A stretch of DNA of 64,000 nucleotides from Conexibacter sp. SYSU D00693 (GTDB taxonomy: Bacteria; Actinomycetota; Thermoleophilia; Solirubrobacterales; Solirubrobacteraceae), in NCBI RefSeq assembly GCF_017084525.1, contig NZ_CP070950.1, positions 4,365,420 to 4,429,419 of the forward strand. Reading direction: 5' to 3'. Positions 25,737 to 35,500 of this stretch are shown in pieces. Every line of letters starts with the position of its first letter. The stretch's first letter is position 1. Below the pieces are notes generated by a model. That model was not told where the DNA came from. It ran no database searches and saw only the letters and a list, made by a program, of their open reading frames with translations. The translations under genes and the position numbers were made by a program.

Positions 25737-25776
25737 CCCTGTCGATTTCCGGCGCAGGACGCCGGAATCAACAGGG
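25737..25776. terminator. Second composite hairpin in the same gap
   Basis: CCCTGT / ACAGGG outer arms and TTCCGGCG / CGCCGGAA inner arms around CAGGA. Together with the hairpin at 25667-25705 it fills the 265-base convergent gap; no gene is seen in the gap. Confidence 0.5.
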
Positions 25777-25909
25777 CCACGAACGCCCGACCCCACACGA
25801 CCCCTCGCGGACCCCGCGGCGGCTAGCCCCGTCGCCTCCCTCACTGCCGAACAGCGCCCGCCGCCCTCCCACGGCGCACCGAGCGGAGCTCCGCCAGACG
25901 GACGACCGC

Positions 25910-26956
25910 CTAGGCCACCAGCACCGTCGTCCCGACCTCGACCCGCTTGTACAGGTCGATGACGTCCGACGGGTTCATGCGCACGCAGCCGTGGGACGCG
26001 GCGTTGCCGAGGGAGCCGATGTCGGCGGTGCCGTGGAAGCCGACGGAGCCGTTGAAGCCGATCCAGCGGGCCTTGAGGGGGTTGCGGGGGTCGCCGCCCG
26101 GGATGGTCTGGCCGGCGAGGTCGCCCGCCCACTCGGAGTCGGGGACGTTCCAGGTCGGGTTCTTCTGCATCGACTGGACCGAAAACTGGCCGAGCGGCGT
26201 CGGGTACTCCTTGCTGCCGACGGCGACGCGGTAGGTCTTCTCGAGCTCGCCGCGGCGGAAGACCCGGACGCGCTTGGCGTCGGCGGCGACGGTCACGACG
26301 ACCGGGTTGGCGTTCCAGACGTCCTCGGCGGTGCGCTGCGGCTGGACCTTGACGACCGAGGCTCGGAGATCGCGCGACGCGTCCGGGTCGCTGAGGGCCT
26401 TGGTGATGCGGCGCTGGAGGCCGCCGGGGTCGGCGAGGCGGCGGCCGGTCTCGCCCGGCTTGACCGAGACGTCGGTGATGGAGACGTCGAGCTCGGCGTC
26501 CTTGGCGGAGCGCCCGACGCGGTCGCGCAGGCGGCCGACGAAGCTCTTGACCGCCGCGGCGTCCGCCTCGACGGGGGCGGGGATGTCGCGCTCGACGGTG
26601 CCGCCGGAGAGAGAGCGCCAACCGCGGCTGACGAACGAGCCGCCGCGGCCGGACTCGACGGCTTGGCGCACGGCGCCCGCGAGGTCGATGCGCACGCCGG
26701 CCTCCTTGGCCGAGAGCGTCAGCGTCTGGCCGCCGACGCGCACGCGCACGGGGCGGGCGGCGGGCTGGGCGAGGTCCTGGCGCAGCTGGTCGCGCGCGCC
26801 CTGCTCGGTCATGCCGCCGACGTCGATCCCGGCGATCTGGACGCCGTCGGGGATCTCGTCGCGGGACTGGTGGTCGGCCCAGGCAAGCGCACCGGCGCCC
26901 ACGCCCACGACCAGCACCACCACGAGGGCGAAGACCTTCACGACACGGCGGCTCAC
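25910..26956 (-). CDS. L,D-transpeptidase (YkuD) with peptidoglycan-binding-4-like domain
   Basis: 348 residues from GTG 26956. N-terminal signal anchor (VFALVVVLVVGVGAGALAWA), then a PG-binding-4-like region (~35-215: IAGIDVGGMTEQGARDQLRQ, VRVGGQTLTLSAKEAGVRID). The C-terminal YkuD domain has the catalytic motif HGT...ASHGCVRMNP with Cys324. It should make or remodel 3-3 peptidoglycan cross-links outside the membrane. GAACAT lies 7 bases before the GTG, fitting a leaderless start. It converges on the DUF2007 gene across hairpins. Confidence 0.94.
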   Translation of the reverse strand: MSRRVVKVFALVVVLVVGVGAGALAWADHQSRDEIPDGVQIAGIDVGGMTEQGARDQLRQDLAQPAARPVRVRVGGQTLTLSAKEAGVRIDLAGAVRQAVESGRGGSFVSRGWRSLSGGTVERDIPAPVEADAAAVKSFVGRLRDRVGRSAKDAELDVSITDVSVKPGETGRRLADPGGLQRRITKALSDPDASRDLRASVVKVQPQRTAEDVWNANPVVVTVAADAKRVRVFRRGELEKTYRVAVGSKEYPTPLGQFSVQSMQKNPTWNVPDSEWAGDLAGQTIPGGDPRNPLKARWIGFNGSVGFHGTADIGSLGNAASHGCVRMNPSDVIDLYKRVEVGTTVLVA

Positions 26957-27052
26957 CCCACGGATGTTCCCATGCAGGTCGCGGGAAAACGGCCCTCGGT
27001 CCGGTTCTTGCAGGGGCCTCCCCGGCGGTTGTTCGGCCCCGGACGTTGCGGT

Positions 27053-27820
27053 CTAGCCCTCCTCGCTCGCCTGCCCCGCGAGCCGGGCGAGATGGGCGCG
27101 CCAGGTGCCCTCGGTGTGCACGAGCGGCCGGCCGTGGAAGGCCCGGACGAGGGCGTCGCGCGGGCCGCCCGGCGGCAGGTGGGTGATGAACCGGATCGCG
27201 GCGCGCTCGCCCTCCTCGCGGGCCAGGAGGTCGAGCACCGTCCCCCCGAGCAGCGGCGCATCGCGCAGGCCCGGCGGGAAGGACGGCTCGCCGCCCTCGC
27301 GCAGGCGCCGCCCGATCGCCGGCCGGGCGTGGGCGGTCTGGCCGCCGAAGAACTGGCCCGCGCCGAAGACCAGCCACGCCCAGCGCACCGCCCGCACGAA
27401 CGTGCCGGCCCGGAACGGCGGGGGCAGCAGCGGGGCGTTGTGGCCGACGACGAGCTGGGCGTAGAGCGCCGAGGGGGCCAGCAGCTCCATCTCCCGCGAG
27501 CCCGGGACGTTGGACGCCCGTGCGGCGAGCAGCCGCGGCGCGAGGACGTGGATCGTCGCCCGCGAGGGCCAGCCGACGAGGTAGCGCCGCGCCGCCGGCG
27601 CCGTCGCCAGGCGCATGAGGGGGACCACCGGCTGGGCGAGGGCGAGCGCCGCGTCGGAGGGGTGGACGACGACGCTCGTGCGCTGCGGGACCTCCGGGAA
27701 CGCGCCGGCGAGCCGTTCGTGCGTCGTCTCGAGCAGCTCGAGCACGCCGGTGACGTCGTCGGCGTCCTCGGACCCGTGCCGCGCGCTGAAGTGGGTGCTC
27801 TCCGTCTCCTCCCACGCCAT
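27053..27820 (-). CDS. Unrecognised protein, possibly a degenerate gluzincin
   Basis: 255 residues. The opening STHFSARHGSEDADDVTGVL, LLETTHERLAGAFPEV, RTSVVVHPSDAAL resembles the first strands of peptidase-MA-like gluzincins. The place where HExxH would be expected reads YAQLVVGHNAPL, so a metallopeptidase active site is not visible. The rest is Arg/Ala-rich with no signal or membrane helix. It lies between the transpeptidase and a divergent lipoprotein gene. Could be a conserved non-catalytic member of that fold; low certainty. Confidence 0.6.
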   Translation of the reverse strand: MAWEETESTHFSARHGSEDADDVTGVLELLETTHERLAGAFPEVPQRTSVVVHPSDAALALAQPVVPLMRLATAPAARRYLVGWPSRATIHVLAPRLLAARASNVPGSREMELLAPSALYAQLVVGHNAPLLPPPFRAGTFVRAVRWAWLVFGAGQFFGGQTAHARPAIGRRLREGGEPSFPPGLRDAPLLGGTVLDLLAREEGERAAIRFITHLPPGGPRDALVRAFHGRPLVHTEGTWRAHLARLAGQASEEG

Positions 27821-27918
27821 GACCCGCCTTGACCATTCGCCGCAGGCCGCCCGCCGCCTGCCCGCTCGTCGCAGGGCCTGTCCGAGACACGGCGTCGCGG
27901 CCTGGCAGGATGCGCGCC

Positions 27919-28776
27919 ATGCTCCGCCAGGCCCTGCGCGCCGCCGTGCTCATCGGCGGGTCCTCCATGCTCCTGGCCGCCTGCGGCGGCGACGACTCGA
28001 GCAGCGACGGCCCCGACGAGGAGGCCATCCGCAAGACCACGGTCACCGCGCTCACGACGCGCGACCCCGAGGTCAAGTGCACGCGCGTCGTCACGCGCGG
28101 CTTCGTCACCGCCGTGTACGGCGACCTCGCGACCTGCCGCAAGGCCGAGACGCCCGAGGCCGACGACAAGCCGCCGACCGGCGCGACGGTCAGCAACGTC
28201 CAGGGCGACGCCGAGCGCGCCACGGGCACGGTGACGGTCCAGGGCGGCGACAGCGACGGCGCCACCGGCCAGCTCACGTACGTCAAGGAAGAGGGCGAGT
28301 GGAAGGTGGCCGAGCTCAGCGTCGCCTTCCTGCGCTCCCAGCTCACGAAGGGCCTCGCGGGCGCGGCTGACGACCCGGACGCCGGCCCGCTGCAGGACCC
28401 CAAGGCGCGCGACTGCATCGGCAAGGGCCTGCAGGGCCTCGACGACCCGACCTTCCGCCAGCTCGCCTACGACGCGATCGCCGACAAGGACCCCCACCGG
28501 GAGTTCCTCCGCGTCGTCACCGAGTGCACCTCGGAGACGACCGACAGCCAGGGCGTCTCGCTGCTGCGCCGCCAGTTCGAGAGCGGCGTGCGCGAGTCGC
28601 TCAAGGGCGACGGCGCCACCGAGCAGGAGGTCGACTGCGTGGTCAAGCAGCTGCGCGAGACGATCAGCGAGGACGACATCACCGCGCAGATCCGCTCCGG
28701 CCAGCGCACCTCGCGCGAGCTGACGACGAAGGCCGCCGAGGCGATCCAGGCCTGCGGCGGCAGCCAGTCCGGCTAG
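27919..28776 (+). CDS. Lipoprotein of unknown function
   Basis: 285 residues from ATG 27919; another ATG lies 9 bases upstream. The lipobox LAAC puts the lipidated Cys at residue 22, followed by a Ser/Asp linker. Residues ~30-130 (EEAIRKTTVTALTTRDPEVK, VSNVQGDAERATGTVTVQGG, EGEWKVAEL) look like an SnoaL/DUF4878-like cystatin-type fold. The helical C-terminal half has four cysteines. CAGGAT seven bases before the ATG resembles the local leaderless -10. No enzyme motif is seen. Confidence 0.8.
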   Translation: MLRQALRAAVLIGGSSMLLAACGGDDSSSDGPDEEAIRKTTVTALTTRDPEVKCTRVVTRGFVTAVYGDLATCRKAETPEADDKPPTGATVSNVQGDAERATGTVTVQGGDSDGATGQLTYVKEEGEWKVAELSVAFLRSQLTKGLAGAADDPDAGPLQDPKARDCIGKGLQGLDDPTFRQLAYDAIADKDPHREFLRVVTECTSETTDSQGVSLLRRQFESGVRESLKGDGATEQEVDCVVKQLRETISEDDITAQIRSGQRTSRELTTKAAEAIQACGGSQSG

Positions 28777-28783
28777 CGCACGG

Positions 28784-29734
28784 TCAGGACGAGGGCGGTG
28801 CGGCGGCGGCCGCGTCGCGCTCGTAGGCCAGCTCGGTGCGCACGCCGAGCTCGGTGAGCCGGTCGTGCGCGTGCTCGAGCGAGCACGAGTCGACGAGCGC
28901 GGCCGCGAGCTTCGCCGCCGAGCGCATCGCCGCTGCCGGGTCGAAGCAGACCAGCCGCCCGCCGTCGGGCGTCAGCGGCACGGTGCGCCGGCCCTGGCGG
29001 ATCGGCACGTCGCCGACCTCGCCGCGCGCGCAGCGAACGGCCATCGCGCTGGCCTCGGTCGGCACGACGGCGCACGCCGCATCGAGGCGGTCCAGCGCGC
29101 CCTCGGGGAGCGGCAGGTCGCCGAGGTCGCCGCCCACGGAGCGGACCTCCTCGAGGCGCTCGAGCACCTCGGCGGGCTTGAGCTCGCCGTCGCAGCCGAT
29201 GCCGAAGACGACGCCCAGCACGCCCAGGCCGGCGGCCTCGAGCGCGGGTGCGGTCGCGAGCAGGACGGCGTCGGCCAGCGGGCTGGCCAGCCCGGGCTCG
29301 TCGCCGTGGGCGAGCACGTCGCCGCCGACGTCGAGCAGGACCACCACGTCGCAGCCCAGCCGCGTGGCCGCGTCGGCCAGCCCGGCCGCGGTGGCGGCGG
29401 GCCCGCCGGTCGGGTCGACGAGCACGACGTCCTCGTCGAGCAGGCCGGCGAGGTGCGCCTCGCAGAAGCGGAAGCCGCCCGGACCGCTGGTCTCGGGACG
29501 GGCGAGCGCGACCGCCGCGTTGAGCGCCTCGGCGTCGACGACCTCGTCGAGGCGCCGCGGGCCGGGGAGCGGGTCCACCGGCCGGCGCTCCCACGTCAGG
29601 CCGCCGACGACCGCGTCGGTCCCCAGCGCCTCCGCGGCCAGCGCGACGGCGTAGGACCCGACGACGTCACCACCGCCGCCGATCCCGACGACGAGGAGGC
29701 GCTGCGCGGCGGCCACCAGGTCGGTGGCCGCCAT
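28784..29734 (-). CDS. DUF1152 family protein
   Basis: 316 residues from ATG 29734 (GTG 29737 adjacent). The opening LLVVGIGGGGDVVGSYAVAL, WERRPVDPLPGP, VVVLLDVGGDVLAHGDE and VFGIGCDGEL match DUF1152, a widely scattered family with a Rossmann-like glycine-rich start but no assigned reaction. It follows the DUF1802 gene by 10 bases on the same strand, so they are probably cotranscribed. The 3' end lies 7 bases from the convergent lipoprotein gene. Confidence 0.85.
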   Translation of the reverse strand: MAATDLVAAAQRLLVVGIGGGGDVVGSYAVALAAEALGTDAVVGGLTWERRPVDPLPGPRRLDEVVDAEALNAAVALARPETSGPGGFRFCEAHLAGLLDEDVVLVDPTGGPAATAAGLADAATRLGCDVVVLLDVGGDVLAHGDEPGLASPLADAVLLATAPALEAAGLGVLGVVFGIGCDGELKPAEVLERLEEVRSVGGDLGDLPLPEGALDRLDAACAVVPTEASAMAVRCARGEVGDVPIRQGRRTVPLTPDGGRLVCFDPAAAMRSAAKLAAALVDSCSLEHAHDRLTELGVRTELAYERDAAAAAPPSS

Positions 29735-29744
29735 CACAGACGAG

Positions 29745-30374
29745 CTAGACGAGCTCGGGGACGCGCGACTCGCAGATGCCGGCGATGATCTCGGCGGCGC
29801 TCGCGAACTCGTCGTCCGACAGCACCGGGGTGCCCTCGAACGGCAGGTCGCGGGTGATCTCGAGCCAGGAGCGACAGCCGCCGTACTCGTCCTTGACGCG
29901 GACGGTCACGGGGCGCGGGATCCGGTACGTGCGCAGCAGCAGCACGTGCAGCGGGTGGCGGCGCTTCCACGCCAGGCGCTTCTCGGCGTAGTCCGTCGTC
30001 CAGACGTAGAACGGCGAGAGCTCGCAGACCGTGCGCGGGTCCGTGATGGTGAAGTGGCCGGCGACCTCGGCCCAGGCGCGAACGCGGACGCGGTCGGGCT
30101 GGTGGATGCCGCCGTCACGGGTCAGCGCGTGGAGGGGCGGCTCGCCGTCGGGCCAGACGCCCTCCTCGAGCGCGCGGCGCAGCTCGGGCATGTGCGACTC
30201 GCGGACGAGGTCGTTGCGCTGGTGGTCGAAGGTCGGATACAGGAAGAACCGGTCGTGCTCGAGCTGGAAGTGCTTCGAGGACTCACCGACGCCACCCTTC
30301 CGGAGGGTGAGGAGCTGCTCACCCTCGGCGAGCGCGCGGACGGTGACGGCCCATTCCTTGAACGCAATAGGCAT
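29745..30374 (-). CDS. DUF1802 family protein
   Basis: 209 residues from ATG 30374. MPIAFKEWAVTVRALAEGEQ, LLTLRKGGVGE, FFLYPTFDHQRNDLVRESHM is the DUF1802 signature, a family with no known biochemical role. Upstream sequence on the minus strand is unusually AT-rich for this genome (TTGTTTCC, GCTTATGTGC) and probably holds the promoter just after the terminator of the preceding gene. Followed closely by DUF1152. Confidence 0.85.
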   Translation of the reverse strand: MPIAFKEWAVTVRALAEGEQLLTLRKGGVGESSKHFQLEHDRFFLYPTFDHQRNDLVRESHMPELRRALEEGVWPDGEPPLHALTRDGGIHQPDRVRVRAWAEVAGHFTITDPRTVCELSPFYVWTTDYAEKRLAWKRRHPLHVLLLRTYRIPRPVTVRVKDEYGGCRSWLEITRDLPFEGTPVLSDDEFASAAEIIAGICESRVPELV

Positions 30375-30488
30375 AAGCGGGTGCGGGGGGAGGAGGCTGG
30401 AACAGAGGCGTGCCGCCGCGTCCGGAGGGTCGGACGAGGCCAGCGGCAACGCCCCTGCACATAAGCACAGGATGGAAACAACTGCCAA

Positions 30489-30511
30489 ATCTCCCGGCAA
30501 AATCGGGAGAT
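30489..30511 (-). terminator. Rho-independent-type terminator on the minus strand
   Basis: ATCTCCCG / CGGGAGAT arms around a 7-base loop. On the minus strand it is followed by TTTGGCAGTTGTTT, the only T-rich tail seen after a hairpin in this window. It ends the hydroxyacid dehydrogenase transcript. A small second palindrome, GACAG-A-CTGTC, lies at 30513-30523. Confidence 0.7.
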
Positions 30512-30546
30512 CGACAGACTGTCTAGGCGGACTTCGACAGGGTGTG

Positions 30547-31467
30547 CTAGTCGCCGGACGGACCGTCAGGGCCCGCCGGGCCGTCACCGAGGCGCCGTCC
30601 GGCCAGCCCCTCGAAGGCCTCGAGCAGGACCGCGAAGTCGGCGTCGCCCCGGCCGCGGCCCATGGCGGCGACGAGCGCGTCGCGCGCCGCGGCGGCCGCC
30701 GGGAACGGCACGCCGGCGCTCTGGGCCTCCTCCAGGCAGAGGCGCACGTCCTTGAGCATGTGCTCGGCCTTGAAGAGCGTCGAGAAGTCGTGGTCGCGCA
30801 TCGGCGCGGCCTTCAGCGCGAGCATCGCCGAGCCGCCGGAGCCCGCGCCGAGGACGGCCTGCAGCGCGTCGAGGTCGACGCCCAGCGCGTCGGCGACGAG
30901 CAGCGCCTGGGCGACCGTCGCCGCGTTCGCCGCGGCGGTCGCGTTGTTGACGAGCTTGAGCGCCTGGCCCTGGCCGGTCGCCCCGACGTGGACGACGAGC
31001 TCGCCCATCACGTCGAACAGCGGCCGGGCGCGGTCGACGTCGTCGGCCGCGCCACCGCACATGATCGTCAGCGTCCCGTCCGCGGCCTTGGGCGACGAGC
31101 CCGTCACCGGCGCGTCGACGAAGCGCAGGCCGCGGGCCTCGAGGTCGGCGGCGATCGACCGGGCGTCGGCCGGCGCGATGGTGGACATGTCGACGACGAG
31201 CGTCCCGTCGCCCGCCCCGTCCGCCGCGCCGTCTTCGCCGAGCAGGACCGAGCGCACCTGCGCGCCGTCCACGACCATCGAGACCACGACCTCGGCGCCG
31301 TCGGCGGCCTCGCGCGGCGTGGCGGCGACCGCGGCGCGGTGCTCGTCGGCCCAGGCCTGCGCCTTGCCGGGGGTGCGGGTCCAGACCGTCAGCTCGTGGC
31401 CGGCCCGCACGAGGTTCGCGGCCATGCGCGACCCCATGATCCCGAGGCCGAGGAAGGCGACACGCAC
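30547..31467 (-). CDS. Beta-hydroxyacid dehydrogenase (3-hydroxyisobutyrate dehydrogenase family)
   Basis: 306 residues. Rossmann start VAFLGLGIMGSRMAANLVRA, the substrate motif FVDAPVTGSSPKAADGTLTI and the catalytic Lys in QGQALKLVNNA are as in 3-hydroxyisobutyrate, tartronate-semialdehyde and GLYR-type reductases. It uses NAD(P) to interconvert a beta-hydroxyacid and its aldehyde. The gene starts 5 bases after the glyoxalase stop, suggesting a shared role in aldehyde handling. The exact substrate is undetermined. Confidence 0.92.
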   Translation of the reverse strand: MRVAFLGLGIMGSRMAANLVRAGHELTVWTRTPGKAQAWADEHRAAVAATPREAADGAEVVVSMVVDGAQVRSVLLGEDGAADGAGDGTLVVDMSTIAPADARSIAADLEARGLRFVDAPVTGSSPKAADGTLTIMCGGAADDVDRARPLFDVMGELVVHVGATGQGQALKLVNNATAAANAATVAQALLVADALGVDLDALQAVLGAGSGGSAMLALKAAPMRDHDFSTLFKAEHMLKDVRLCLEEAQSAGVPFPAAAAARDALVAAMGRGRGDADFAVLLEAFEGLAGRRLGDGPAGPDGPSGD

Positions 31468-31472
31468 GGCGC

Positions 31473-31898
31473 TCAGCCCGCGGCGGGCGCGGGGTCCTGG
31501 GGCGTTGCGAACGCCCCGCCGTCGATGAGCTCCACGCGGTAGCCGTCGGGGTCGGCGACGAACGCGATGCGCGGCAGGTCGTCGCGGCCGCCCGGCCGGT
31601 AGGCCGGCTTCTCGGGGTGCACGTCGGCCTCCTCGGCCAGCGTGGCCAGCGTCGCGTCGAGGTCGTCGACGGTGACCGCGATGTGGTTGAAGCCCTCGCC
31701 GAGCGGATAGGGCTCCTCACGGCCGACGTTCACCGTGAGCTCGAGCCGGTCGCCGTCGCCGGGCAGCCCGAGGTAGACGTTGTAGGCCGTCTCGAAGGTG
31801 AGGCGGCCCGTCTCCTCGAACCCGAGCAGGGCGTAGAAGCGCACCGACGCGTCGGGGTCGCGGACGCGCAGGCAGGTGTGGACCAGGGAGGCGGGCAT
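31473..31898 (-). CDS. Glyoxalase I (lactoylglutathione lyase-like)
   Basis: 141 residues. SLVHTCLRVRDPDASVRFYA, NVYLGLPGDGDRLELTVN, GFNHIAVTVDDLDA and DPDGYRVELID give the metal-ligand pattern His/Glu/His/Glu of glyoxalase I in a single-chain dimer-forming protein. It would convert methylglyoxal adducts; since actinobacteria use mycothiol or other thiols, the thiol cofactor is open. Followed at 5 bases by the dehydrogenase gene. Confidence 0.92.
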   Translation of the reverse strand: MPASLVHTCLRVRDPDASVRFYALLGFEETGRLTFETAYNVYLGLPGDGDRLELTVNVGREEPYPLGEGFNHIAVTVDDLDATLATLAEEADVHPEKPAYRPGGRDDLPRIAFVADPDGYRVELIDGGAFATPQDPAPAAG

Positions 31899-31934
31899 GG
31901 CCTCACTCTGCCAGCGCGGGTGCCGACAGGCGCG

Positions 31935-32522
31935 CTAGGGGTGGAGCTTCTGACCCGCGGCGAGCATCGCGACCAGCCGCTCGATGCGCCGCTCGCGGGT
32001 CCCCGGGCGCTTGGCCTCGGCGGTGACGCGGTGCAGGACCGCGTAGCGGTTGGTCGCGTCGAGCGCGGCGAACGCCGCGGCCGCCTGCGGGTCGGCGTCG
32101 AGCGCCGCCTGCAGGTCGGCGGGGACGGTCGCGGTGCTCGGCGGCTCGTAGGCGGCGTCCCAGCGGCCGTCGGCCTTGGCCTTCTCGACCTCCGCCATCC
32201 CGCTCGGGCGCATCCGCCCCTCGGCGATGAGCGCCTCGGCCTTCTCGGTGTTGATGCGCGACCACCGGCTGCGGGGCCGGCGCGGCACCCACCGCTGGCC
32301 GGTCCACGTCTCGTCGATGCCGTGGGACTGGCCGTCGATCCAGCCGAAGCAGAGGGCGAGGTCCAGCGCCTCGGCGCGGGTGACGCTCGGCACGCCGGCG
32401 CCCTTCTTGGCGAGCTTCATCCACAGCCCCGGCCCGTCGTGGTTGGCCTCGAGCCACGCCTCGAAGGCCGCCGCGTCCTCGAACGACAGGACCGGGAGAC
32501 CGTCCTCGCCCGGCTTGGCCAT
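31935..32522 (-). CDS. YdeI/OmpD-associated family protein
   Basis: 195 residues. The family pattern is clear: LSFEDAAAFEAWLEANHDGP, GLWMKLAKKG, ALDLALCFGWIDGQSHGIDE, RRPRSRWSRINTEKAEAL. YdeI-like proteins are linked to peptide/bacteriocin tolerance in enterobacteria, but their chemistry is not settled. Its ATG directly abuts the stop codon of the LuxR-type regulator (no spacer), so translation is probably coupled. Confidence 0.88.
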   Translation of the reverse strand: MAKPGEDGLPVLSFEDAAAFEAWLEANHDGPGLWMKLAKKGAGVPSVTRAEALDLALCFGWIDGQSHGIDETWTGQRWVPRRPRSRWSRINTEKAEALIAEGRMRPSGMAEVEKAKADGRWDAAYEPPSTATVPADLQAALDADPQAAAAFAALDATNRYAVLHRVTAEAKRPGTRERRIERLVAMLAAGQKLHP

Positions 32523-35500
32523 CTACGCCTGGGGCTCCACGACCAGCCCGAGGCGGTAGGCGGCTGCGGCCGCCTCGGTGCGCGAGCGCACGCCGAGCTT
32601 GGCCAGGATCCGCGAGACGTGGACCGAGGCGGTCTTCTCGGCCATGAACAGGCGCTCGCCGATCTCGCGGTTCGTCCGCCCGTCGGCCACGAGCAGCAGG
32701 ACCTCGAGCTCGCGCGGGGTGAGGCCGAGCTCGGTCGCCGGCTCGGGGACCTCCGGCTGGGCGGCCGTGGCGCCGGCGGCCGACCCCGGCGTGCCGTCCG
32801 CGCCGGCCGGGTCGCCGTCGTCGAGGCGCAGCCGGCCGCGGCGGGCCAGGCCCTCGATCGCGTCCCTGAGCCACGCCGCACCGAGCTCGGTGGCGACGGC
32901 GCACGCGGTGCGTGCCGCCTCGGTCGCGCCGGCGCGGTCGCCGGTGAGCAGCCGCGCCTCGGCCTCCTCCCAGCGCGCGCTCGCCACGCCGTAGGGGCGC
33001 GACATGGCGTCCCAGAGCTCCGCGGCGCGGGCCCACAGCTCGGGGCGCGGCGCGCCGCCGGCCAGCGCCGCCTCGGCCTCGGCGACCGCCGCATGGGCCG
33101 CGGTCTCCGGGATCGCCCGGCCGTGCCGGGTCCCCGCGAGGACGATCGCCCGCGCCGCGTAGTCCGCGGCACGGCCCGCCGCCTCGGCCTCGTCGCCGGG
33201 ACGGCCCAGATCGCGCGCCATCCGCGCCGCGTCGGCCTCCACCCCCGCGCCGACCGCCAGGATCCGCGCCATCCGCGGCGCGTCCTCGAGTCCCGGCTCA
33301 CCGCGCTTGAGCCGCGACAGGCCCCAGTCGATCGCGTCGCGCGCCTCGTCGATCCGGCGCTCGCGGCGGTGCAGCGCGGCCAGCAGCGACGCGATGGGGG
33401 AGATCCACTGCGGCTCGAGCATCTGCCCCGCGCTCTCGCGGGTCTGCGCCAGGCGCTCCCGGGCGCGGTCGTGCTCACCGCGGGCGAGCTCGAGCTCGGC
33501 CCGGCGGATCTGGAAGAACATCCGGTTCTGGCCCTCGTGACGCGGCGCGCTGCCGGCGGGCAGCAGCTCGTCGGACTCCCGCCACAGCCCGAGGTGGAAC
33601 GCCGCCTCGGCGCGCTGGAAGCCGATCCACGTGCCGTGGTGGCCGAGCTCCTTGGCCTCCGCCGTGCCGCGCACGAGCAGGTCGTGGGCCTCCTCGGCCC
33701 GGCCGGCGAGCAGCAGCGTGTCCGAGAGGTTGATGTAGGCCCGCATGAGCTGGTCGGCCATGCCGTCCGCCCGCGCCCCGTCGAGGGCGGCGCGCAGCGT
33801 GTCGATCGCCCCGCCGGGGTCGCCGAGCGCCAGCAGGCAGACCCCGCGGGTGTTCAGCGCGTGCAGCTCCGCCCACCGCGAGCCGGCCGCGCGCGCCGAG
33901 CGCAGGGCCACCTGGCAGAGCTCGTCGGCGTCGGCGTAGCTGCCCCAGAGCATCAGCGACGACGCCTTGCGAGCCAGGAGCTTCGCCCGCAGGACGGTCG
34001 GCCGGTCGGCGGGCAGGAGGTCCAGCGCCTCGTCCCAGGTCGCGAAGGCCTGCTCGCCGTGGCCGCGGCTCCACTGCGCGCGGCCGAGGCGGTGCAGCAG
34101 CGACGCGGCGCGCACCGGCTCCTCCTCGCGGTCGAGCTCGGCGAGCGCCCGGCGGGCGAGCTCGGCGGAGCGCGCGGGCTCGTCGTCGCGGGCGACCGCG
34201 GCGCGCTGCAGGAGCTCGACGTGGTCGATGCCCAGCAGCTCCTCGGCGTCCGGGACGTGGTCCCACAGCTCGAGCGCGCGCTCGAACAGGTCACCCGCCT
34301 CGCCCGCGGCGTGGACGTCCCACGCCGCCTCGCCGGCCCGTACCGCGGCCACGAGCGCGCGGGGGCGCTCGCCGGCCTGGTCGTAGTGGTGGGCGATCAT
34401 CGCCGCCTCGGTCGGCTTGACGCAGACCTCGCCGTCGAGCCGGCGCTCCAGCGCCTCGGCCAGGACGAGGTGCAGCTCGGCCTCCTCGCCGGGCAGGAAG
34501 TCGTCGGCGACGACCTCGCGCAGCAGCTCGTGGCGGAAGCTCAGCGTCCCGTTGGGGTGGGTGAGCAGGACGTTGTGCGTGACCGCCTCGCGCACGCCGT
34601 CGCGGACCTCGCGGGCGTCGAGCCCGCTGACCTCCTGCAGGACCTCGAGCATCACGCGCTTGCCGGCCGCGACCCAGCGCAGCGCCTCCTGCGCCGCGTC
34701 GGGCAGCGCGTCGACGCGCAGCATGAGCGCGTCGCGCAGCGACCCGGCCAGCTCGCCCCGGCCGTCGCTGCCGGCGGCCAGCAGCTCCTCGGCGAAGAGC
34801 GGGACGCCCTCGCTGCGCTGCCACAGCCGCTCGACGAGGCCCTCGGCCGCGGGGGCCCCGAGGATGTCGCCGAGCGCGAGGCGCAGCTCGTCGCGGGTGA
34901 AGCGCTGCAGCTCGACGCGCCGGACGTTGGACTGGCGCTCGACCTCGGCGAGGACCGGGCGCAGCGGGTGGCGGCGGTGCAGCTCGTCGGAGCGGTACGT
35001 CCCCAGGACCAGGATCCGCTCGGCGCAGAGGTTGCGCGCGAGGAACGCGAGGAACTCGCGGGTGGAGCGGTCGGCCCAGTGCAGGTCGTCGAGGACGAGC
35101 AGCAGCGGCTGCTGGCGCCCGAGGCGGTCCAGGAGCGCGAGCAGCAGCTCGAAGAGCCGGCCGCGCCCGCTGCCGCCGAGCGGCTCGATCTGCAGGTCGC
35201 CCGGGACGCCGAGCTCCGGCAGCAGGCGCGCGAGCTCGGCGCGCGCCGGGCCGAGCTCGTCGAAGACCGGGTCGCCCTCGCGGGCCAGGCCGCGCAGCGC
35301 GCCGACGATCGGCGCGTAGGGCAGCTCGCCGTCGCCGAGCTCGAGGCAGTCGCCCCACAGTGCGCGCGCGCCGGCCTCCTCCGCACGGCGGCGCACCTGC
35401 GTGGCGAAGCGGCTCTTGCCGACGCCCGACTCCCCGGCGACGAGCGCCACGCGGGCCTTCCCGCCCAGGACGTCCGCCAGCGCCCGCTCGAGCTCTGCGA

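Noticed and set aside
25320..28424. A 1034-codon minus-strand open frame
   Set aside because: No family motifs, and it overlaps four well-supported genes in other frames.
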